DNA from: Saposhnikovia divaricata
Lineage: Eukaryota > Streptophyta > Magnoliopsida > Apiales > Apiaceae
Assembly: GCA_036435485.1 (NCBI GenBank)
Contig: CM071595.1
Coordinates: 2,542,001-2,606,000 of the forward strand
Length of the DNA: 64,000 nucleotides
Reading direction: 5' to 3'
Shown here in pieces: positions 29,401-42,600 of this stretch; positions within the stretch are counted from its first letter, which is position 1; the number at the start of each line of letters is the position of its first letter. The translations under genes were made by a program, and so were the position numbers. Under the pieces are notes generated by a model. That model saw nothing but the letters and a program-made list of their open reading frames with translations. It had not been told where the DNA came from and made no database searches.

Positions 29401-30150
29401 TTATCCGAAAACCGAGTTTCGTTCATATCAGCTCCGATTCAGGTCCGAATTGCGTCAAATAAAATTTCGTTGAATTCCAATAACCCATAGGAACAAAATA
29501 TTTAAAAATATCCACAAAATGGTCCGACCCGATTTTTAACAATATCCCGTGTACTAACCCCTTTGAGGATTATCCGAAAACCGAGTTTCGATCATATCAG
29601 CTCCGATTCCGGTCTGAATTGCGTCAAATAAAATTTCGTTGAATTCCAATAACCCATAGGAACAAAATATTTAAAAATATCCACAAAATGGTCCGACTCG
29701 ATTTTTAACAATATCCCGTGTACTAACCCCTTTGAGAATTTTTCGAAAACCGAGTTTCGATCATATCAGCTCCGATTCCGGTCTGAATTGCGTCAAATAA
29801 AATTTCGTTGAATTCCAATAACCCACAGGAACAAAATATTTAAAAATATCCACAAAATGGTCCGACTCGATTTTTAACAATATCCCGTGTACTAACCCCT
29901 TTGAGGATTATCCAAAAACCGAGTTTTGACTATATAAGCTCCGATACAGGTCTGAATTGTGTCAAATAAAATTTCGTTGAATTCCAATAAACCATAGGAA
30001 CAAAATATTTAAAAATATCAACAAAATGGTCCGACCCGATTTTTAACAATATCCCGTGTACTAACTTTGAGGATTATCCAAAAATCGAGTTTTGACTATA
30101 TCAGCTCCGATTCAGGTCTGAATTGCGTCAAATAAAATTTCGTTGAATTC
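26450..30150. repeat. 11-mer HOR of 1851 bp, two copies
   Basis: CCACAGG recurs with CACAGG at 27132, 27973, 28983 and 29824: steps of 841 and 1010 that sum to 1851. GTACTAACTTTGAGG, a 3-base deletion, repeats the pattern at 27366, 28207, 29217 and 30058. TTACGTCAAAT (27431, 29282) and AAATCGAGTTTTGAC (28231, 30082) are each 1851 bp apart. Eleven monomers make 1859 bp; the private deletions explain the difference. Each unit holds a 5-mer and a 6-mer that are near copies of each other. The first copy also has its own one-base deletion near 26940. Confidence 0.88.
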
Positions 30151-33100
30151 CAATAACCCATAGGAACAAAATATGTAAAAATATCCTTAAAATGGTCCTA
30201 CTCGATTTTTAACAATATCCCGTGTACTAACCACTTTGAGGATTATCCGAAAACCGAGTTTCGTTCATATCAGCTCTGATTCATGTCTGAATTGCGTCAA
30301 ATAAAATTTAGTTGAATTCCAATAACCCATAGGAACAAAATATGTAAAAATATCCACAAAATGGTCCGACTCGATTTTTAACAATATCCCGTGTACTAAC
30401 CCCTTTGAGAATTTTTCGAAAACCGAGTTTCGATCATATCAGCTCCGATTCCGGTCTGAATTGCGTCAAATAAAATTTCGTTGAATTCCAATAACCCACA
30501 GGAACAAAATATTTAAAAATATCCACAAAATGGTCCGACTCGATTTTTAACAATATCCCGTGTACTAACCCCTTTGAGGATTATCCAAAAACCGAGTTTT
30601 GACTATATAAGCTCCGATACAGGTCTGAATTGTGTCAAATAAAATTTCGTTGAATTCCAATAAACCATAGGAACAAAATATTTAAAAATATCAACAAAAT
30701 GGTCCGACCCGATTTTTAACAATATCCCGTGTACTAACTTTGAGGATTATCCAAAAATCGAGTTTTGACTATATCAGCTCCGATTCAGGTCTGAATTGCG
30801 TCAAATAAAATTTCGTTGAATTCCAATAACCCATAGGAACAAAATATGTAAAAATATCCTTAAAATGGTCCTACTCGATTTTTAACAATATCCCGTGTAC
30901 TAACCACTTTGAGGATTATCCGAAAACCGAGTTTCGTTCATATCAGCTCTGATTCATGTCTGAATTGCGTCAAATAAAATTTAGTTGAATTCCAATAACC
31001 CATAGGGACAAAATATTTAAAAATATCCACAAAATGGTCCGACTCGATTTTTAACAATATCCCGTGTACTAACCCCTTTGAGGATTATCCAAAAACCGAG
31101 TTTTAACTATATCAGCTCCGATTCAGGTCTGAATTGCGTCAAATAAAATTTCGTTGAATTCCAATAACCCATAGGACAAAATATGTAAAAATATCCTTAA
31201 AATGGTCCGACTCGATTTTTAACAATATCCCGTGTACTAACCACTTTGAGAATTTTCCGAAAACCGAGTTTCGATCATATCAGCTCCGATTCTGGTCCGA
31301 ACTGCATCAAATAAAATTTTGTTGAATTCCAATAACCCATAGGAACAAAATGTGTAAAAATATCCATAAAATGGTCCGACTCAATTTTTAACAATATCCC
31401 GTGTACTAACCCCTTTGAGGATTATCCAAAAACCGAGTTTTGACTATATAAGCTCCGATACAGGTCTGAATTGTGTCAAATAAAATTTCGTTGAATTCCA
31501 ATAACCCATAGGAACAAAATATTTAAAAATATCAACAAAATGGTCCGACCCGATTTTTAACAATATCCCGTGTACTAACCCCTTTGAGGATTATCCAAAA
31601 ACCGAGTTCTGACTATATCAGCTCCGATTCAGGTCTGAATTGCGTCAAATAAAATTTCGTTGAATTCCAATAACCCATAGGAACAAAATATGTAAAAATA
31701 TCCTTAAAATGGCCCGACTCGATTTTTAACAATATCCCGTGTACTAACCACTTTGAGGATTATCCGAAAACCGAGTTTCGTTCATATCAGCTCCGATTCA
31801 GGTCCGAATTGCGTCAAATAAAATTTCGTTGAATTCCAATAACCCATAGGAACAAAATATTTAAAAATATCCACAAAATGGTCCGACCCGATTTTTAACA
31901 ATATCCCGTGTACTAACCCCTTTGAGGATTATCCGAAAACCGAGTTTCGATCATATCAGCTCCGATTCCGGTCTGAATTGCGTCAAATAAAATTTCGTTG
32001 AATTCCAATAACCCATAGGAACAAAATATTTAAAAATATCCACAAAATGGTCCGACTCGATTTTTAACAATATCCCGTGTACTAACCCCTTTGAGGATTA
32101 TCCAAAAACCGAGTTTTGACTATATAAGCTCCGATACAGGTCTGAATTGTGTCAAATAAAATTTCGTTGAATTCCAATAACCCATAGAAACAAAATATTT
32201 AAAAATATCAACAAAATGGTCCGACCCGATTTTTAACAATATCCCGTGTACTAACCCCTTTGAGGATTATCCAAAAACCGAGTTTTGACTATATCAGCTC
32301 CGATTCAGGTCTGAATTGCGTCAAATAAAATTTCGTTGAATTCCAATAACCCATAGGAACAAAATATTTAAAAATATCCACAAAATGGTCCGACCCGATT
32401 TTTAACAATATCCCGTGTACTAACCCCTTTGAGGATTATCCGAAAACCGAGTTTCGATCATATCAGCTCCGATTCCGGTCTGAATTGCGTCAAATAAAAT
32501 TTCGTTGAATTCCAATAACCCATAGGAACAAAATATTTAAAAATATCCACAAAATGGTCTGACTCGATTTTTAACAATATCCCGTGTACTAACCCCCTTT
32601 GAGAATTTTCCGAAAACCGAGTTTCGATCATATCAGCTCCGATTCCGGTCTGAATTGCGTCAAATAAAATTTCGTTGAATTCCAATAACCCACAGGAACA
32701 AAATATTTAAAAATATCCACAAAATGGTCCGACTCGATTTTTAACAATATCCCGTGTACTAACCCCTTTGAGGATTATCCAAAAATCGAGTTTTGACTAT
32801 ATAAGCTCCGATACAGGTCTGAATTGTGTCAAATAAAATTTCGTTGAATTCCAATAAACCATAGGAACAAAATATTTAAAAATATCAACAAAATGGTCCG
32901 ACCCGATTTTTAACAATATCCCGTGTACTAACTTTGAGGATTATCCAAAAACCGAGTTTTGACTATATCAGCTCCGATTCAGGTCTGAATTGCTTCAAAT
33001 AAAATTTCGTTGAATTCCAATAACCCATAGGAACAAAATATGTAAAAATATCCTTAAAATGGTCCGACTCGATTTTTAACAATATCCCGTGTACTAACCA

Positions 33101-35280
33101 CTTTGAGAATTTTCCGAAAACCGAGTTTCGATCATATCAGCTCCGATTCCGGTCCGAACTGCGTCAAATAAAATTTTGTTGAATTCCAATAACCCATAGG
33201 AACAAAATATGTAAAAATATCCGTAAAATGGTCCGACTCGATTTTTAACAATATCCCGTGTACTAACCCCTTTGAGGATTATCCAAAAACCGAGTTTTGA
33301 CTATATAAGCTCCGATACAGGTCTGAATTGTGTCAAATAAAATTTCGTTGAATTCCAATAACCCATAGGAACAAAATATTTAAAAATATCAACAAAATGG
33401 TCCGACCCGATTTTTAACAATATTTCGTGTACTAACCCCTTTGAGGATTATCCAAAAACCGAGTTTTGACTATATCAGCTCCGATTCAGGTCTGAATTGC
33501 GTCAAATCAAATTTCGTTGAATTCCAATAACCCATAGGAACAAAATATGTAAAAATATCCTTAAAATGGTCCGACTCGATTTTTAACAATATCCCGTGTA
33601 CTAACCACTTTGAGGATTATCCGAAAACCGAGTTTCGTTCATATCAGCTCCGATTCAGGTCTGAATTGCGTCAAATAAAATTTAGTTGATTCCAATAACC
33701 CATAGGAACAAAATATGTAAAAATATCCACAAAATGGTCCGACCCGATTTTTAACAATATCCCGTGTACTAACCCCTTTGAGAATTTTCCGAAAACCGAG
33801 TTTCGATCATATCAGCTCCGATTCCGGTCTGAATTGCGTCAAATAAAATTTCGTTGAATTCCAATAACCCATAGGAACAAAATATTTAAAAATATCCACA
33901 AAATGGTCCGACTCGATTTTTAACAATATCCCGTGTACTAACCCCTTTGAGGATTATCCAAAAACCGAGTTTTGACTATATAAGCTCCGATACAGGTCTG
34001 AATTGTGTCAAATAAAATTTCGTTGAATTCCAATAACCCATAGGAACAAAATATTTAAAAATATCAACAAAATGGTCCGACCCGATTTTTAACAATATCC
34101 CGTGTACTAACCCCTTTGAGGATTATCCAAAAACCGAGTTTTGACTATATCAGCTCCGATTCAGGTCTGAATTGCGTCAAATAAAATTTCGTTGAATTCC
34201 AATAACCCATAGGAACAAAATATGTAAAAATATCCTTAAAATGGTCCGACTCGATTTTTAACAATATCCCGTGTACTAACCACTTTGAGAATTATCCGAA
34301 AACCGAGTTTCGTTCATATCAGCTCCGATTCAGGTCTGAATTGCGTCAAATAAAATTTCGTTGAATTCCAATAACCCATAGGAACAAAATATTTAAAAAT
34401 ATCCACAAAATGGTCCGACCCGATTTTTAACAATATCCCGTGTACTAACCCCTTTGAGAATTTTCCGAAAATCGAGTTTCGATCATATCAGCTCCGATTC
34501 CGGTCCGAACTGCGTCAAATAAAATTTTGTTGAATTCCAATAACCCATAGGAACAAAATATGTAAAAATATCCACAAAATTGTCCGACTCGATTTTTAAC
34601 AATATCCCGTGTACTAACCCCTTTGAGGATTATCCAAAAACCGAGTTTTGACTATATAAGCTCCGATACAGGTCTGAATTGTGTCAAATAAAATTTCGTT
34701 GAATTCCAATAACCCATAGGAACAAAATATTTAAAAATATCAACAAAATGGTCCGACCCGATTTTTAACAATATCCCGTGTACTAACCCCTTTGAGGATT
34801 ATCCAAAAACCGAGTTTTGACTATATCAGCTCCGATTCAGGTCTGAATTGCGTCAAATAAAATTTCGTTGAATTCCAATAACCCATAGGAACAAAATATG
34901 TAAAAATATCCTTAAAATGGTCCGACTCGATTTTTAACAATATCCCGTGCACTTTGAGGATTATCCGAAAACCGAGTTTCGTTCATATCAGCTCCGATTC
35001 AGGTCTGAATTGCGTCAAATAAAATTTAGTTGAATTCCAATAACCCATAGGAACAAAATATGTAAAAATATCCACAAAATGGTCCGACCCGATTTTTAAC
35101 AATATCCCGTGTACTAACCCCTTTGAGAATTTTCCGAAAACCGAGTTTCGATCATATCAGCTCCGATTCCGGTCTGAATTGCGTCAAATAAAATTTCGTT
35201 GAATTCCAATAACCCATAGGAACAAAATATTTAAAAATATCCACAAAATGGTCCGACCCGATTTTTAACAATATCCCGTG
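30150..35280. repeat. Mixed domain grading into C-D-A-B tetramers
   Basis: Up to ~33600 fragments of the preceding 11-mer (CACAGG at 30497 and 32691) alternate with B2 monomers and with C monomers carrying GGTCCGAACTG. From ~33770 the order settles to C-D-A-B, about 676 bp per round. A monomer near 33690 has lost one base in the GAATTC region (GTTGATTCC). No gene; the 75-codon minus-strand open frame at 32458..32685 is satellite translation. Confidence 0.7.
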
Positions 35281-38200
35281 TACTAACCCCTTTGAGAATT
35301 TTCCGAAAATCGAGTTTCGATCATATCAGCTCCGATTCCGGTCCGAACTGCGTCAAATAAAATTTTGTTGAATTCCAATAACCCATAGGAACAAAATATG
35401 TAAAAATATCCACAAAATTGTCCGACTCGATTTTTAACAATATCCCGTGTACTAACCCCTTTGAGGATTATCCAAAAACCGAGTTTTGACTATATAAGCT
35501 CCGATACAGGTCTGAATTGTGTCAAATAAAATTTCGTTGAATTCCAATAACCCATAGGAACAAAATATTTAAAAATATCAACAAAATGGTCCGACCCGAT
35601 TTTTAACAATATCCCGTGTACTAACCCCTTTGAGGATTATCCAAAAACCGAGTTTTGACTATATCAGCTCCGATTCAGGTCTGAATTGCGTCAAATAAAA
35701 TTTCGTTGAATTCCAATAACCCATAGGAACAAAATATGTAAAAATATCCTTAAAATGGTCCGACTCGATTTTTAACAATATCCCGTGTACTAACCACTTT
35801 GAGAATTATCCGAAAACCGAGTTTCGTTCATATCAGCTCCGATTCAGGTCTGAATTGCGTCAAATAAAATTTCGTTGAATTCCAATAACCCATAGGAACA
35901 AAATATTTAAAAATATCCACAAAATGGTCCGACCCGATTTTTAACAATATCCCGTGTACTAACCCCTTTGAGAATTTTCCGAAAATCGAGTTTCGATCAT
36001 ATCAGCTCCGATTCCGGTCCGAACTGCGTCAAATAAAATTTTGTTGAATTCCAATAACCCATAGGAACAAAATATGTAAAAATATCCACAAAATTGTCCG
36101 ACTCGATTTTTAACAATATCCCGTGTACTAACCCCTTTGAGGATTATCCAAAAACCGAGTTTTGACTATATAAGCTCCGATACAGGTCTGAATTGTGTCA
36201 AATAAAATTTCGTTGAATTCCAATAACCCATAGGAACAAAATATTTAAAAATATCAACAAAATGGTCCGACCCGATTTTTAACAATATCCCGTGTACTAA
36301 CCCCTTTGAGGATTATCCAAAAACCGAGTTTTGACTATATCAGCTCCGATTCAGGTCTGAATTGCGTCAAATAAAATTTCGTTGAATTCCAATAACCCAT
36401 AGGAACAAAATATGTAAAAATATCCTTAAAATGGTCCGACTCGATTTTTAACAATATCCCGTGCACTTTGAGGATTATCCGAAAACCGAGTTTCGTTCAT
36501 ATCAGCTCCGATTCAGGTCTGAATTGCGTCAAATAAAATTTAGTTGAATTCCAATAACCCATAGGAACAAAATATGTAAAAATATCCACAAAATGGTCCG
36601 ACCCGATTTTTAACAATATCCCGTGTACTAACCCCTTTGAGAATTTTCCGAAAACCGAGTTTCGATCATATCAGCTCCGATTCCGGTCTGAATTGCGTCA
36701 AATAAAATTTCGTTGAATTCCAATAACCCATAGGAACAAAATATTTAAAAATATCCACAAAATGGTCCGACTCGATTTTTAACAATATCCCGTGTACTAA
36801 CCCCTTTGAGGATTATCCAAAAACCGAGTTTTGACTATATCAGCTCCGATTCAGGTATGAATTGCGTCAAATAAAATTTCGTTGAATTCCAATAACCCAT
36901 AGGAACAAAATATGTAAAAATATCCTTAAAATGGTCCGACTCGATTTTTAACAATATCCCGTGTACTAACCACTTTGAGGATTATCCGAAAACCGAGTTT
37001 CGTTCATATCAGCTCCGATTCAGGTCTGAATTGCGTCAAATAAAATTTAGTTGAATTCCAATAACCCATAGGAACAAAATATGTAAAAATATCCACAAAA
37101 TGGTCCGACCCAATTTTTAACAATATCCCGTGTACTAACCCCTTTGAGAATTTTCCGAAAATCGAGTTTCGATCATATCAGCTCCGATTCCGGTCCGAAC
37201 TGCGTCAAATAAAATTTTGTTGAATTCCAATAACCCATAGGAACAAAATATGTAAAAATATCCACAAAATTGTCCGACTCGATTTTTAACAATATCCCGT
37301 GTACTAACCCCTTTGAGGATTATCCAAAAACCGAGTTTTGACTATATAAGCTCCGATACAGGTCTGAATTGTGTCAAATAAAATTTCGTTGAATTCCAAT
37401 AACCCATAGGAACAAAATATTTAAAAATATCAACAAAATGGTCCGACCCGATTTTTAACAATATCCCGTGTACTAACCCCTTTGAGGATTATCCAAAAAC
37501 CGAGTTTTGACTATATCAGCTCCGATTCAGGTCTGAATTGCGTCAAATAAAATTTCGTTGAATTCCAATAACCCATAGGAACAAAATATGTAAAAATATC
37601 CTTAAAATGGTCCGACTCGATTTTTAACAATATCCCGTGTACTAACCACTTTGAGAATTATCCGAAAACCGAGTTTCGTTCATATCAGCTCCGATTCAGG
37701 TCTGAATTGCGTCAAATAAAATTTCGTTGAATTCCAATAACCCATAGGAACAAAATATTTAAAAATATCCACAAAATGGTCCGACCCGATTTTTAACAAT
37801 ATCCCGTGTACTAACCCCTTTGAGAATTTTCCGAAAATCGAGTTTCGATCATATCAGCTCCGATTCCGGTCCGAACTGCGTCAAATAAAATTTTGTTGAA
37901 TTCCAATAACCCATAGGAACAAAATATGTAAAAATATCCACAAAATTGTCCGACTCGATTTTTAACAATATCCCGTGTACTAACCCCTTTGAGGATTATC
38001 CAAAAACCGAGTTTTGACTATATAAGCTCCGATACAGGTCTGAATTGTGTCAAATAAAATTTCGTTGAATTCCAATAACCCATAGGAACAAAATATTTAA
38101 AAATATCAACAAAATGGTCCGACCCGATTTTTAACAATATCCCGTGTACTAACCCCTTTGAGGATTATCCAAAAACCGAGTTTTGACTATATCAGCTCCG

Positions 38201-38983
38201 ATTCAGGTCTGAATTGCGTCAAATAAAATTTCGTTGAATTCCAATAACCCATAGGAACAAAATATGTAAAAATATCCTTAAAATGGTCCGACTCGATTTT
38301 TAACAATATCCCGTGCACTTTGAGGATTATCCGAAAACCGAGTTTCGTTCATATCAGCTCCGATTCAGGTCTGAATTGCGTCAAATAAAATTTAGTTGAA
38401 TTCCAATAACCCATAGGAACAAAATATGTAAAAATATCCACAAAATGGTCCGACCCGATTTTTAACAATATCCCGTGTACTAACCCCTTTGAGAATTTTC
38501 CGAAAACCGAGTTTCGATCATATCAGCTCCGATTCCGGTCTGAATTGCGTCAAATAAAATTTCGTTGAATTCCAATAACCCATAGGAACAAAATATTTAA
38601 AAATATCCACAAAATGGTCCGACTCGATTTTTAACAATATCCCGTGTACTAACCCCTTTGAGGATTATCCAAAAACCGAGTTTTGACTATATCAGCTCCG
38701 ATTCAGGTATGAATTGCGTCAAATAAAATTTCGTTGAATTCCAATAACCCATAGGAACAAAATATGTAAAAATATCCTTAAAATGGTCCGACTCGATTTT
38801 TAACAATATCCCGTGTACTAACCACTTTGAGGATTATCCGAAAACCGAGTTTCGTTCATATCAGCTCCGATTCAGGTCTGAATTGCGTCAAATAAAATTT
38901 AGTTGAATTCCAATAACCCATAGGAACAAAATATGTAAAAATATCCACAAAATGGTCCGACCCAATTTTTAACAATATCCCGT
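35280..38983. repeat. 11-mer HOR of 1852 bp, two copies
   Basis: CCGTGCACTTTGAGG, a 7-base deletion, starts with GTGCAC at 36461 and 38313, exactly 1852 bp apart (11 x 169 minus 7). The same spacing is given by CAGGTATGAATTG (~36855, 38707), GACCCAATTTTTAAC (CAATTT at 37111 and 38963) and AAAATTGTCCG (36095, 37947). Copies run about 35280..37131 and 37132..38983. The order is C'-D-A-B, C'-D-A-B, C-A-B, where C' has AAAATCGAG, GGTCCGAACTG and TTTTGTTG. An earlier GTGCAC at 34947, 1514 bp upstream, marks a 9-mer relative. Confidence 0.88.
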
Positions 38984-39650
38984 GTACTAACCCCTTTGAG
39001 AATTTTCCGAAAACCGAGTTTCGATCATATCAGCTCCGATTCCGGTCTGAATTGCGTCAAATAAAATTTCGTTGAATTCCAATAACCCATAGGAACAAAA
39101 TATTTAAAAATATCCACAAAATGGTCCGACTCGATTTTTAACAATATCCCGTGTACTAACCCCTTTGAGGATTATCCAAAAACCGAGTTTTGACTATATC
39201 AGCTCCGATTCAGGTCTGAATTGCGTCAAATAAAATTTCGTTGAATTCCAATAACCCATAGGAACAAAATATGTAAAAATATCCTTAAAATGGTCCGACT
39301 CGATTTTTAACAATATCCCGTGTACTAACCACTTTGAGGATTATCCGAAAACCGAGTTTCGTTCATATCAGCTCCGATTCAGGTCTGAATTGCGTCAAAT
39401 AAAATTTAGTTGAATTCCAATAACCCATAGGAACAAAATATGTAAAAATATCCACAAAATGGTCCGACCTGATTTTTAACAATATCCCGTGTACTAACCC
39501 CTTTGAGAATTTTCGGAAAACCGAGTTTCGATCATATCAGCTCCGATTCCGGTCTGAATTGCGTCAAATAAAATTTCGTTGAATTCCAATAACCCATAGG
39601 AACAAAATATTTAAAAATATCCACAAAATGGTCTGACTCGATTTTTAACA
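38983..39650. repeat. Short linker of satellite monomers
   Basis: Four monomers in C-A-B-C order lie between the 11-mer and 17-mer HORs. Private changes include GACCTGATT near 39468 and TTTTCGGAAAACC near 39510. No other content. Confidence 0.65.
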
Positions 39651-42600
39651 ATATCCCGTGTACTAACCCCTTTGAGGATTATCCAAAAACCGAGTTTTGA
39701 CTATATAAGCTCCGATACAGGTCTGAATTGTGTCAAATAAAATTTCGTTGAATTCCAATAACCCATAGGAACAAAATATTTATAAATATCAACAAAATGG
39801 TCCGACCCGATTTTTAACAATATCCCGTGTACTAACCCCTTTGAGGATTATCCAAAAACCGAGTTTTGACTATATCAGCTCCGATTCAGGTCTGAATTGC
39901 TTCAAATAAAATTTCGTTGAATTCCAATAACCCATAGGAACAAAATATGTAAAAATATCCTTAAAATGGTCCGACTCGATTTTTAACAATATCCCGTGTA
40001 CTAACCACTTTGAGAATTTTCCGAAAACCGAGTTTCGATCATATCAGCTCCGATTCCGGTCCGAACTGCGTCAAATAAAATTTTGTTGAATTCCAATAAC
40101 CTATAGGAACAAAATATGTAAAAATATCCACAAAATGGTCCGACTCGATTTTTAACAATATCCCGTGTACTAACCCCTTTGAGGATTATCCAAAAACCGA
40201 GTTTTGACTATATATGCTCCGATACAGGTCTGAATTGTGTCAAATAAAATTTCGTTGAATTCCAATAACCCATAGGAACAAAATATTTAAAAATATCAAC
40301 AAAATGATCCGACCCGATTTTTAACAATATCCCATGTACTAACCCCTTTGAGGATTATCCAAAAACCGAGTTTTGACTATATCAGCTCCGATTCAGGTCT
40401 GAATTGCGTCAAATAAAATTTCGTTGAATTCCAATAACCCATAGGAACAAAATATGTAAAAATATCCTTAAAATGGGCCGACTCGATTTTTAACAATATC
40501 CCGTGTACTAACCACTTTGAGGATTATCCGAAAACCGAGTTTCGTTCATATCAGCTCCGATTCAGGTCTGAATTCCGTCAAATAAAATTTAGTTGAATTC
40601 CAATAACCCATAGGAACAAAATATGTAAAAATATCCACAAAATGGTCCGACCCGATTTTTAACAATATCCCGTGTACTAACCCCTTTGAGAATTTTCCGA
40701 AAACCGAGTTTCGATCATATCAGCTCCGATTCCGGTCTGAATTGCGTCAAATAAAATTTCGTTGAATTCCAATAACCCATAGGAACAAAATATTTAAAAA
40801 TATCCACAAAATGGTCCGACTCGATTTTTAACAATATCCTGTGTACTAACCCCTTTGAGAATTTTCCGAAAACCGAGTTTCGATCATATCAGCTCCGATT
40901 CCGGTCTGAATTGCGTCAAATAAAATTTCGTTGAATTCCAATAACCCATAGAAACAAAATATTTAAAAATATCAACAAAATGGTCCGACCCGATTTTTAA
41001 CAATATCCCGTGTACTAACCCCTTTGAGGATTATCCAAAAACCGAGTTTTGACTATATCAGCTCCGATTCAGGTCTGAATTGCGTCAAATAAAATTTCGT
41101 TGAATTCCAATAACCCATAGGAACAAAATATTTAAAAATATCCACAAAATGGTCCGACTCGATTTTTAACAATATCCCGTGTACTAACCCCTTTGAGGAT
41201 TATCCAAAAACCGAGTTTTGACTATATAAGCTCCGATACAGGTCTGAATTGTGTCAAATAAAATTTCGTTGAATTCCAATAACCCATAGGAACAAAATAT
41301 TTAAAAATATCAACAAAATGGTCCGACCCGATTTTTAACAATATCCCGTGTACTAACCCCTTTGAGGATTATCCAAAAACCGAGTTTTGACCATATCAGC
41401 TCCGATTCAGGTCTGAATTGCGTCAAATAAAATTTCGTTGAATTCCAATAACCCATAGGAACAAAATATGTAAAAATATCCTTAAAATGGTCCGACTCGA
41501 TTTTTAACAATATCCCGTGTACTAACCACTTTGAGGAGTATCCGAAAACCGAGTTTCGTTCATATCAGCTCCGATTCAGGTCTGAATTGCGTCAAATAAA
41601 ATTTAGTTGAATACCAATAACCTATAGGAACAAAATATTTAAAAATATCCACAAAATGGTCCGACCCGATTTTTAACAATATCCCGTGTACTAACCCCTT
41701 TGAGAATTTTCCGAAAACCGAATTTCGATCATATCAGCTCCGATTCCGGTCTGAATTACGTCAAATAAAATTTCGTTGAATTCCAATAACCCATAGGAAC
41801 AAAATACTTAAGAATATCCACAAAATGGTCCGACTCGATTTTTAACAATATCCCGTGTACTTACCCCTTTGAGGATTATCCAAAAACCGAGTTTTGACTA
41901 TATAAGCTCCGATACAGGTCTGAATTGTGTCAAATAAAATTTCGTTGAATTCCAATAACCCATAGGAACAAAATATTTAAAAATATCAACAAAATGGTCC
42001 GACCCGATTTTTAACAATATCCCGTGTACTAACCCCTTTGAGGATTATCCAAAAACCGAGTTTTGACTATATCAGCTCCGATTCAGGTCTGAATTGCGTC
42101 AAATAAAATTTCGTTGAATTCCAATAACCCATAAGAACAAAATATGTAAAAATATCCTTAAAATGGTCCGACTCGATTTTTAACAATATCCCGTGTACTA
42201 ACCACTTTGAGGATTATCCGAAAACCGAGTTTCGTTCATATCAGCTCCGATTCAGGTCTGAATTGCGTCAAATAAAATTTAGTTGAATTCCAATAACCCA
42301 TAGGAACAAAATATGTAAAAATATCCACAAAATGGTCCGACCCGATTTTTAACAATATCCCGTGTACTAACCCCTTTGAGAATTTTCCAAAAACCGAGTT
42401 TCGATCATATCAGCTCTGATTCCGGTCTGAATTGCGTCAAATAAAATTTCGTTGAATTCCAATAACCCATAAGAACAAAATATTTAAAAATATCCACAAA
42501 ATGGTCCGACTCGATTTTTAACAATATCCCGTGTACTAACCCCTTTGAGGATTATCCAAAAACCGAGTTTTGACTATATAAGCTCCGATACAGGTCTGAA

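Noticed and set aside
32458..32685. 75-codon minus-strand open frame
   Set aside because: It lies wholly in satellite monomers. A one-base insertion (AACCCCCTTTG near 32595) happens to keep the frame open.
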